Notes under the pieces: generated by a model
Told to the model about the DNA's origin: nothing
The model's input: only the letters and a program-made list of their open reading frames with translations
The model's database searches: none
In this document: one piece after another, positions 6,734-12,958 of the stretch
Position numbering within the stretch: the first letter of the stretch is position 1
Layout: the number at the start of each line of letters is the position of its first letter
Translations under genes and position numbers: made by a program
Source: JAWKHR01 sp041394725
GTDB taxonomy: Bacteria > Acidobacteriota > Vicinamibacteria > Vicinamibacterales > SCN-69-37
DNA length: 22,255 bases
Assembly (NCBI GenBank): GCA_041394725.1
Contig: JAWKHR010000076.1
Location: forward strand, 1-22,255
Direction of reading: 5' to 3'

Positions 6734-6820
6734 GTCAGCCCCGTGCCGGGGCCGGGACCGCCGGGCGCTGGCAGGCGCCACCCGTCCATTTTCGCCGTCC
6801 GGGTGTCTAAGTGTCGATCA

Positions 6821-6826
6821 TTGACC
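6821..6826 (+). promoter_or_regulatory. Possible -35 element upstream of the small basic protein
   Basis: TTGACC lies 66 bases before the ATG at 6893 in the only AT-richer patch of the spacer. No well-spaced -10 box is convincing, so this is a weak call. Confidence 0.25.
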
Positions 6827-6892
6827 TTCCTGTCATAACCTAGATGGTCGTGTCGGGCGTGCCAGCGCCTTCCATTGACCCGGAGTCCCCCA

Positions 6893-7213
6893 ATGTCGAA
6901 GCGCCGCCGCAACACCCGAACCCAGCACACCGCCGTTGCCATCGGTCGAAGTCTCGGCCGCGTCGCGGCCCAGGTGGACGCGCTCAACGCGCAGCGCGCG
7001 GCGGTGGCCGCCGAGATCGAAGCGGTGATCCGGGAAGCGAAGCGGATGCTCGCGGACATCGGCGTGGACGTGAAGAAGGGCGGGAAGCGCATCCGCCGGG
7101 CGGCGAAGCAGGCCGGGTCCGGGAAGCGGCGGCTGTCGCCCGAGGGCCGCGCGCGCATCATCGCCGCCGCCCGGAAGCGCTGGGCCGAACACCGCGCGCG
7201 GAAAGGCCAGTAG
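6893..7213 (+). CDS. Small basic coiled-coil protein, possible nucleic-acid binder
   Basis: This is a 106-residue, strongly basic protein read from ATG 6893, with GGAG nine bases upstream. An Arg-rich start (MSKRRRNTRT) is followed by a helix with heptad character (VAAQVDALNAQRAAVAAEIE), a Lys/Arg/Gly hinge, and a C-terminal motif LSPEGRARIIAAARKRWAEH. That last motif resembles the SPEARARIAAAQ-type tail of many small acidobacterial basic proteins, whose function I do not know. Composition suggests nucleoid or DNA association (inference only). It converges on the Cys/His gene with only three bases between the stop codons. Confidence 0.7.
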   Translation: MSKRRRNTRTQHTAVAIGRSLGRVAAQVDALNAQRAAVAAEIEAVIREAKRMLADIGVDVKKGGKRIRRAAKQAGSGKRRLSPEGRARIIAAARKRWAEHRARKGQ

Positions 7214-7216
7214 CGT

Positions 7217-7498
7217 CTAGCCGCGCACCTCCACGCCGGACGCGTCCTGCCGGTCGAGCAGCGCGAGGCGCCCGGCGCACGCGTCAGCGACCGCCTGGTC
7301 GCAGCCGCACTGGCCGGCGTCACGCACCGCGCCGCAGATCCGGCACACGTACTGCGTCGTGCAGATGACCTCGTCAACCGGGATCGCCCGGCTCCACATG
7401 TCGGTTCCACGAACCGTGTGACTGGTGGTGTGGGTGACCCGGCGGTTCCAGGCGTGATGGTTCCAGTGGAACGCCAGGAAGTGTCTCGTGCAATTCAT
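7217..7498 (-). CDS. Small Cys/His-rich hypothetical protein, possible zinc ribbon
   Basis: This is a 93-residue protein starting at ATG 7498 with a good Shine-Dalgarno (GGGAGG, six bases upstream). It is rich in His near the N-terminus (TRHFLAFHWNHHAWNRR, VTHTTSHT) and has a Cys cluster CRICGAVRDAGQCGCDQ plus a later Cys (ADACAG), compatible with one zinc site. I do not recognise the family. The clean ribosome-binding site and a palindrome upstream at 7523-7537 support a real gene. Its stop is three bases from that of the convergent basic-protein gene. Confidence 0.6.
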   Translation of the reverse strand: MNCTRHFLAFHWNHHAWNRRVTHTTSHTVRGTDMWSRAIPVDEVICTTQYVCRICGAVRDAGQCGCDQAVADACAGRLALLDRQDASGVEVRG

Positions 7499-7522
7499 GG
7501 CCGCCTCCCGCGTGAGTGGATC

Positions 7523-7537
7523 GTATCCGGCGGATAC
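7523..7537. promoter_or_regulatory. Palindrome GTATCC-N3-GGATAC upstream of the Cys/His gene
   Basis: Perfect 6-bp arms around GGC lie 25 bases upstream of the minus-strand ATG at 7498, a plausible operator position. The remaining spacer to 7783 has no recognised gene. Confidence 0.4.
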
Positions 7538-7783
7538 CTCCAGCTTGGACCCCTTCGAGCCCCCCGTCAACGCGCGATACATTGCGCCATGCCGGGTGCA
7601 CGGGCGCGCCGGTGCGCCGGCCTTCCTTGGAGGCACGCCGACTCGTCGCGCCGAGGAAATCCCGCGTGGCCGTGCGCGAAGGAGTCCGGCCGGGCGCCGG
7701 CGGATTGACGTACGGATCAGTCCCCCTGCGCCGTGTCAGCCGGATCGAATCTTGCGTTCTTCTCCGGGGGAGGTTCGTGAGTC

Positions 7784-8047
7784 ATGACACCCATCATCGA
7801 CACCGCCCGGGAAGCCGTGACCGAGCGCCTCGCGCCGCTTCGCGAGTCGCTCGAGGAGAGAGCCCGTGACACGCGCCGCGCCATCACGCGCGGCCGCCAC
7901 GCCGCGGAAGACTTCGCGGCGGAAACCGCGCTGAAGGTGCGCCGGCGTCCGCTGGAATCGATCGCCATCGCCGCCGGCGTCGGCGCGATCGTCGGCGCGC
8001 TGTTCGGCGTTGCGCTCGGCTGGAGGGCGCACAACCGGCGCGCGTGA
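7784..8047 (+). CDS. DUF883/ElaB-YqjD-like membrane-anchored protein
   Basis: This is an 87-residue protein. An amphipathic helical region (residues 1-50: EAVTERLAPLRESLEERARD and on) precedes RRRPLESIAIAAGVGAIVG, the start of a single C-terminal transmembrane helix, ending with the basic tail HNRRA. This layout, including the R-R-P before the helix, is that of ElaB/YqjD/DUF883 proteins, which in E. coli sit in the inner membrane and bind ribosomes in stationary phase. That role is not shown here. A GGGGGAGG stretch lies about 11 bases before the ATG. Confidence 0.75.
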   Translation: MTPIIDTAREAVTERLAPLRESLEERARDTRRAITRGRHAAEDFAAETALKVRRRPLESIAIAAGVGAIVGALFGVALGWRAHNRRA

Positions 8048-8168
8048 GCCGGTGAAGGCCTTGAAGGGCCTGAAGGGAATGAAGGCCGTGTCCGATGCCT
8101 GGCGGGCTTGTCCTGATTGACATGAAGGAAGGCTGAAGGCAGTGATGGCCATGAAGCGCGCGCGGGTG

Positions 8169-8324
8169 CCCGACCCGGGAGTGCGACGGGCGGAGCCCGT
8201 CTGACCGCCCGGAGGGCGGTCAGGATCGGGACGACAAGCAGGCACGGATCGAAGCCAGCCGGGGGATCGCAATCGGCTGGCTTCGATCCGTGCCTGTTTG
8301 TCGTCCCGGCACACCCGGGTCGGG
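8169..8324. repeat. Cloverleaf-like element: closing stem plus three hairpins
   Basis: An 11-bp perfect closing stem (CCCGACCCGGG 8169-8179 with CCCGGGTCGGG 8314-8324) encloses three adjacent hairpins. The first has a 7-bp stem with GGA loop (8185-8201), the second a 9-bp stem with GGA loop (8202-8222), and the third a 35-bp stem (8227-8261 with 8274-8308) whose only non-Watson-Crick pair is G-U on the plus strand, around a 12-base loop. It may be a non-autonomous mobile element, a structured RNA or a terminator-like barrier. Confidence 0.8.
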
Positions 8325-8377
8325 GTGCGCGCGCTGCAGCTGGCGACTTCACGTCCTTCAATACCTTCAGCACTTCT

Positions 8378-8428
8378 TCATGTCGAAAGGACGAGCGTCG
8401 CTTTCACGTCGAAAGGACGAGCGTCGCT
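8378..8428 (+). repeat. Two 26-base tandem repeats
   Basis: The 21-base core beginning GTCGAAAGGACGAGCGTCG is present identically at 8382-8402 and 8408-8428, each preceded by TTCAT or TTCAC. Confidence 0.8.
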
Positions 8429-8480
8429 GGCAGCAGCAGGCGTCAGCCGGAAGGCCCGCGGACGCATCGTCCCCGCCCGC

Positions 8481-8509
8481 TACAATGAGAGGCGACGCCC
8501 GTCGTCGCC
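8481..8509 (+). promoter_or_regulatory. -10 box and leader hairpin of the J-domain gene
   Basis: TACAAT (8481-8486) is a good -10 box 27 bases before the ATG at 8513; no matching -35 is visible. The short leader then contains a perfect 7-bp hairpin (GGCGACG 8491-8497 with CGTCGCC 8503-8509) just before the start codon, and no Shine-Dalgarno. Confidence 0.5.
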
Positions 8510-8512
8510 CGC

Positions 8513-9331
8513 ATGTCGCACTCCCGCTCGCTCCAGCCGCTGCCCCCGGACCCGCTGCACGTCCGCCTGGCGACGCTCGAGGCACAGGTCGAGGCCCGCG
8601 AACGCGAGCTGGCGGCCGTGAAGGCCGACCTGCGGGCGCTGCAGGCGGACTACTTCGAGCGCGTCGGCGCGATGTACACCGAGCTGAACGATCTCGATGC
8701 CGCGGTCGAAGCGCTCGAGATCGCCCTCGGCCTGCGACCGCCGCCGGCCGACGATGGCGCGGATGAGGACGACGGCGGAGCGGATGGCAGGAGCGGAGCG
8801 GACGACGAAGGCGCGACGGGTGGCGGGGGGGCCGGCTGCTCGAATCGCGGCGCGCCGTCGGCCGATCTCAAGCGCGTCTTCCGGGACCTCGCCAAGGCGG
8901 TGCATCCCGATCGCGCCGCGAAGCTCGGCGAGGCGGCGCGGTACCGGCGGCACTCGCTGATGGCGGAAGCCAACCGCGCGTATGCCGAGCGCGACGAGGA
9001 TCGCCTGCGCCTGATTCTCCGCGCGTGGGAGCGGAGCACCGGCGACGAGCCTGGCGGACCCGATGAGGATCACGGATTCGAGGGCGCCGGCGCCGCCGGG
9101 TGGCCGGCGCGATCGATCGAGCGGCGCATTGCGTGGCTCGACGATCGGTTGATCGCGATCGACGCCGAGTTCGCGGACCTGCGGGCGTCGGCAATCTGGC
9201 GGCTCAAGGCGCGCCTGGACGAGTCGCGCGCGCAGGGCTGGGACCTGCTCGCCGAGATCGTGAACGAAGTGAAGCGCCAGGTCGCGCGCCAGTCCGCGCG
9301 GCTCGCCGCGCTTCGACGAATGAGCACCTGA
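8513..9331 (+). CDS. Coiled-coil protein with internal J-domain
   Basis: This is a 272-residue protein. Residues about 18-70 are a coiled coil (LATLEAQVEARERELAAVKA and on). An acidic Gly/Asp linker (about 78-112) follows. Residues about 117-175 are a J-domain: DLKRVFRDLAKAVHPDRA with the HPD triad at 131-133, then an AEANRAYAERDEDRL helix. The C-terminal third (IERRIAWLDDRLIAIDAEFA and on) is again helical. J-domains stimulate DnaK-type ATPases, so it is probably a specialised Hsp70 co-chaperone; the client is unknown. Its TGA overlaps the next gene's ATG by one base (TGATG), so the flavin oxidoreductase downstream is probably translated by coupling. Confidence 0.82.
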   Translation: MSHSRSLQPLPPDPLHVRLATLEAQVEARERELAAVKADLRALQADYFERVGAMYTELNDLDAAVEALEIALGLRPPPADDGADEDDGGADGRSGADDEGATGGGGAGCSNRGAPSADLKRVFRDLAKAVHPDRAAKLGEAARYRRHSLMAEANRAYAERDEDRLRLILRAWERSTGDEPGGPDEDHGFEGAGAAGWPARSIERRIAWLDDRLIAIDAEFADLRASAIWRLKARLDESRAQGWDLLAEIVNEVKRQVARQSARLAALRRMST

Positions 9332-10386
9332 TGCCACAGACGTTTCAGTTCGGCCTCAACACCTTCGGCGACGTGACCTATGGCCCCGACGGGACCCTGC
9401 GGTCCCCGGCCGAGGCGATCCGTCACGTGGTCGAGGAAGCCGTGCTCGCCGACGAGCTCGGGCTCGACTGTTTCGGCGTCGGCGAGCACCATCGCGCGGA
9501 CTTCGCGGTCTCGGCGCCGGAGGTCGTGCTCGCCGCGATCGCGGCACGCACCTCGCGCCTGGTGCTCGGATCGGCAGTCACCGTGCTGAGCACGGACGAC
9601 CCGGTCCGCGTGTTCGAGCGGTTCTCGACGCTCGACGCGATCTCGAACGGCCGCGCGGAGGTGATCCTCGGCCGCGGGTCGTTCACCGAGTCGTACCCGC
9701 TCTTCGGCTACGACCTGTCGCGCTATGACGAACTGTTCGAGGACAAGCTCGCGCTCTTCGCGGCGCTGCTCGAGGGCGGACCGGTGACGTGGAAGGGGAC
9801 CACCAGGTCCGCGCTGAGCCACGAGACGATCTACCCGCCGATCGAGGCGGGCCGCCGCCTGCGCGCGTGGGTCGGCGTGGGCGGGAGCCCGGAGTCCGTG
9901 GTGCGCGCGGCGCGGTACGGCCTGCCGCTGACGCTCGCGATCATCGGCGGCAGCCCGTCGCGCTTCCGGCCCTACGTGGACCTGTATTACGAGTCGCTGG
10001 AGAAGTTCGGGAAGCCGCGCCTGCCGGTCGCCGTGCATTCGCCCGGCCACGTCGCGGCGACCGACGCCGAGGCGCGCGAGCAGCTGTGGCCGCACTACGA
10101 GGCGATGATGACGCGGATCGGCCGCGAGCGGGGCTGGCCGCCGGTGACGCGCGCGCACTTCGACCGCGAGGCGGGAGACCGTGGGGCGCTGTGCGTCGGA
10201 TCCCCGGAGACCGTGGCGGCCAAGATCGTGGAGACCGTGAAGACGCTCGGTCTCTCTCGGTTCGACCTGAAGTACAGCAACGGGTCGCTGCCGCACGAGC
10301 GGCTCATGGAGTCCGTCGCGCTCGTGGGGCGGGAGGTGGCGCCGCGGGTGCGGGGGGCCGTGGGGGCTTTGGGGGACGTGGGGTAG
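9331..10386 (+). CDS. LLM-class flavin-dependent oxidoreductase
   Basis: This 351-residue TIM-barrel protein of the luciferase-like monooxygenase superfamily uses FMN or a related flavin. Recognisable segments include QFGLNTFGDV at the N-terminus, DCFGVGEHHRADFAVSAPE, LVLGSAVTVLSTDDPVRVFE, GRAEVILGRGSFTESYPLFG and VGVGGSPESVVRAARYGLPL. The pattern matches the LLM subfamily typified by the structure 2I7G; the physiological substrate is unknown. The start at 9331 overlaps the J-domain gene stop. The last 15 or so residues (VRGAVGALGDVG) are encoded by the G-rich tandem repeat, so the natural C-terminus may have been altered by repeat growth. Confidence 0.92.
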   Translation: MPQTFQFGLNTFGDVTYGPDGTLRSPAEAIRHVVEEAVLADELGLDCFGVGEHHRADFAVSAPEVVLAAIAARTSRLVLGSAVTVLSTDDPVRVFERFSTLDAISNGRAEVILGRGSFTESYPLFGYDLSRYDELFEDKLALFAALLEGGPVTWKGTTRSALSHETIYPPIEAGRRLRAWVGVGGSPESVVRAARYGLPLTLAIIGGSPSRFRPYVDLYYESLEKFGKPRLPVAVHSPGHVAATDAEAREQLWPHYEAMMTRIGRERGWPPVTRAHFDREAGDRGALCVGSPETVAAKIVETVKTLGLSRFDLKYSNGSLPHERLMESVALVGREVAPRVRGAVGALGDVG

Positions 10387-10516
10387 GTGGGGGTTCTGGG
10401 GGACGTGGGGAGAGCCCGGGGGCGTGGGGACCTGGGGCGACGGGGGACCGTGGGGAGAGCCCGGGGGCGTGGGGACCTGGGGCGACGGGAGACCGTGGGG
10501 AGGGCGGGGTTGGCAG
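10360..10516 (+). repeat. G-rich tandem repeats between convergent genes
   Basis: A 24-base unit occurs twice (10360-10383, 10387-10410, differing only in the CTTT/TTCT spacer). It is followed by a 45-base unit in two copies with one difference (10404-10448, 10449-10493) and a degenerate third start. The plus strand has more than twelve runs of four or five G, so quadruplex formation is plausible. It covers the end of the LLM gene and most of the space before the convergent stop at 10598. Confidence 0.85.
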
Positions 10517-10597
10517 GCGTGGGACCGGACCGCGGGTTGGCAGGCGCGGGGCCCAGCAGCGGGATGGGCAGGCGCGGGACGGGGTGGGCGCGAACGG

Positions 10598-12958
10598 CTA
10601 TCGGCTTGCCGCCGTCACGCGGCCTTTCCAGATGATGGTGCCCTGGGCCGTCCTGATGCGCACCTCGCCGGGCGTGACGAAGAACAGCACGCCGGCCTCG
10701 CCCCGGAATCCGCTGACGACCTCGCCGCGCGCGACCGTGAGGACCACCTCGAACCTCGCGTCGTTCGGAACGTCGAGATCGGCCGGCACCTCGAACTTGT
10801 AGTCGTCCGCGGGCTGGTCCATGACGAAGTAGGCCCGTGCCAGTCCCGGGTTGCCTGACGCCCCGAGCACCCGCTCGGTGGCGATGCCGTTGTCGCGCGC
10901 GTACTCCTGCAGGCCGCTGAACCAGCTCGCGATGCCCACGTAGCCGCGGATCGAGTCGCCCGGGACGATCCGCGCGACCGAGAACACCCGGTTGGCCGGC
11001 AGGCGGTAGGTCTTCGAGTAGGAGACGAGCTGCAGCGGCGTGTGCGCGACGCGAGCCTCGGTCCACGCGCGGTAGACCTCCACGCGATCCTCTGGCAGGT
11101 CCTCCCAGAGCGAGCCGTCCGGGAACAGCGAGGGCCAGGCCGTGAACGCATTCAGGCCGCCGGGCAGCTTGCGGGCGTCGTTCTCGAACCGGAAACGCCC
11201 TTCCGCGGACTGGCGCCAGACGTAGTCCCCCACCGGAAACAGGCCCATCTTCAGGACCAGCAGCAGCATCTGGTCGTCGGTGATGTACGGCTCGGCGAGC
11301 GGCTCGACGCGGGCGGCATTCCTCCTGAACGTCTCGTGCCACCCGGCCACCATGGCGCCGTCACCCTTGAGGATGTGCGTCGGCCCGAGGCGGTCCGAGA
11401 CGAGCGCCAGGTGCGCCGCGACCCGTTCGCGGGCCGCCGTGCGGCGGCCGGCCTTCGCGAGGTACGCGCGATCGAGGTTGAGCTGTTCCTCGCCCGGCGT
11501 CGGGGCGTAGTACCCGGCCGCCGTATCAATCGGCGTCTGGCAGAGTGGCAGCGACCGGTCGCCGAAGCCGCCGATGAGCGCGTTGCTCGTCATCAGATCG
11601 TCGAACTGGAGGCCGGTGCTCGAGCCGGGGTTCGGCCACTGCTCGAGCAGGCGGATGTTCCATTCCGCGGCGTCCTCGTACGGCAGGCGGATGTCGTGCC
11701 GGCAGGCGCCCGCGCGCTGGGTGTCGGTCAGCGTCACCATGCCCGCGGCGGCGCCGATGAGGTCGGTGTCCACGAGTGTGGCCCCCGCCAGCGACGTCGT
11801 TTCGTCGAACACGGCGCCAGGAAAGTAGGCGCCGGTGAGGTCGGCGCCGTCGAGCACGGCGCCGCGCAGGTCGGCGAAGGCGAAGCTGCTGCCCCGCAGG
11901 TCCGCCTTGTCGAGGTGCGCGCCGCGGAAGTCGCCGCCGAGGAAGTTGCCGCGCGAGAGGTCGGCGCCCTCGAGGCGGGCGTTCCTGGCGTCGACGAACG
12001 GCGCGTACGCGTTCGTCAGGATGGCGCCGGTGAGCGTCGCCTCGTCGAGGTGCGCGAAGCGGAGGCCGGTGCCCGACAGGTTCGCGCCGCGCGCGTCGGC
12101 CTTCGCGAGGTTGACGAAGTGCAGCCGCGCGCCGGACAGGTTCGCCCGGGCGATCATCGCGCCGCCGAGGTTCACGCCGCTCCAGTCCACGTCGTTGAAC
12201 TGGTGTCCGGCCGCCAGGAGCGCGGCGATGGCCGTCGTCTGGCCCTGGGCCGATCCGTCGCGCGCCTGCACGGCGCGATCGAGCAGCGTCGTCGCGGCGG
12301 TGACCTCCATCCGGGGCGCCGCGGATTCCGCGCCGTCGGGCTCGAAGTAGCCGGCCGACACCCGCATGACGTCGTCGAGCTGGTACACCGTGCCGACGCC
12401 GGCCTCGACCGAGAGCAGGACGCCCGCGAGCGCGCCGTTCACCAGCAGCGCCGCACCGCTCATCGTCTTGGCGATCTCGTCCTGCGGGCGGGCCGGGCGC
12501 ACGAAGATCGACTCGTCGTCGGTGGAAGCGAAGACGACGGGCAGCAGGGTCCGGCTGCCGTCCGCCTCGCGCATGATGAGCGTGCCGCTCGTCTGGGTGC
12601 GGAGCATCCCCGCGAAGTTGTCGAGCGGCAGCCACTCGTCGCACGACAGTCCGGTCGCGTCGTCCACGCGCAGAATCGCGAGGTCGCCCGGCAGGAGGCG
12701 CACGAGTTGAGACGTGGCGCGTGCCTGCCGCTCGGCCACGATCCCGACGGCCGCCGCGGTCTCGCCGACCACATGCTGGGGCGTGATGACGAAGCACTCG
12801 CGGCCGCGCGCGCGCAGGATGCCCTGACCGTTTTCCCTGGCCTGCACGAGGACGACCTGCGTCTGCGCCTCGGCCGGGGTCGCGGCGGCCAGGACGCCGA
12901 GCCCGGCGAGGATCAGCGCGAGCGCGCCAGCTTTGACGACGTCGAGCCCCGTCATCAT
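10598..12958 (-). CDS. Exported trypsin-like protein fused to pentapeptide repeats
   Basis: This is a 786-residue protein. Residues 1-31 are a signal peptide ending ATPAEA. Residues about 33-205 form a compact trypsin-like domain with candidate triad H62 (CFVITPQHVV), D92 (PGDLAILRVD) and S167 (TMSGAALLVNG), and Cys55/Cys106 able to form a disulfide. Residues about 250-405 are a pentapeptide-repeat solenoid (A(D/N)LxG units such as GADLTGAYFP, DLRGAVLDGADLTGA). Residues about 405-786 are a large domain I do not recognise, ending in beta-rich sequence (GEVRIRTAQGTIIWKGRV). The first Gly of the usual GxSG is Thr, so activity is uncertain. It is the last gene of the operon and overlaps its upstream paralogue by four bases (ATGA). 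Confidence 0.8.
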   Translation of the reverse strand: MMTGLDVVKAGALALILAGLGVLAAATPAEAQTQVVLVQARENGQGILRARGRECFVITPQHVVGETAAAVGIVAERQARATSQLVRLLPGDLAILRVDDATGLSCDEWLPLDNFAGMLRTQTSGTLIMREADGSRTLLPVVFASTDDESIFVRPARPQDEIAKTMSGAALLVNGALAGVLLSVEAGVGTVYQLDDVMRVSAGYFEPDGAESAAPRMEVTAATTLLDRAVQARDGSAQGQTTAIAALLAAGHQFNDVDWSGVNLGGAMIARANLSGARLHFVNLAKADARGANLSGTGLRFAHLDEATLTGAILTNAYAPFVDARNARLEGADLSRGNFLGGDFRGAHLDKADLRGSSFAFADLRGAVLDGADLTGAYFPGAVFDETTSLAGATLVDTDLIGAAAGMVTLTDTQRAGACRHDIRLPYEDAAEWNIRLLEQWPNPGSSTGLQFDDLMTSNALIGGFGDRSLPLCQTPIDTAAGYYAPTPGEEQLNLDRAYLAKAGRRTAARERVAAHLALVSDRLGPTHILKGDGAMVAGWHETFRRNAARVEPLAEPYITDDQMLLLVLKMGLFPVGDYVWRQSAEGRFRFENDARKLPGGLNAFTAWPSLFPDGSLWEDLPEDRVEVYRAWTEARVAHTPLQLVSYSKTYRLPANRVFSVARIVPGDSIRGYVGIASWFSGLQEYARDNGIATERVLGASGNPGLARAYFVMDQPADDYKFEVPADLDVPNDARFEVVLTVARGEVVSGFRGEAGVLFFVTPGEVRIRTAQGTIIWKGRVTAASR

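Larger units (their letters stand above)
8048..8512. other. Gene-free region dominated by inverted and TGAAGG repeats
   Basis: This stretch of 465 bases holds no credible gene. It contains TGAAGG-type repeats (8052-8086 and 8121-8156), a large cloverleaf-like inverted-repeat element (8169-8324), the inverse of the TGAAGG block (about 8350-8382), a 26-base tandem repeat (8378-8428) and the promoter and leader of the J-domain gene. Confidence 0.75.

Noticed and set aside
6764..6869. 10-bp inverted repeat GGCGCTGGCA / TGCCAGCGCC around the GNAT and basic-protein promoters
   Set aside because: The arms are 86 bases apart and very GC-rich; chance is likely in this sequence.
8169..8324. tRNA or tmRNA, because of the cloverleaf shape
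   Set aside because: Stem lengths (35, 9, 7, 11 bp), triloops and lack of T-loop or anticodon features exclude a tRNA; no tmRNA tag is visible.
10360..10516. CRISPR array
   Set aside because: Units are contiguous tandem repeats without unique spacers, and no cas genes are nearby.
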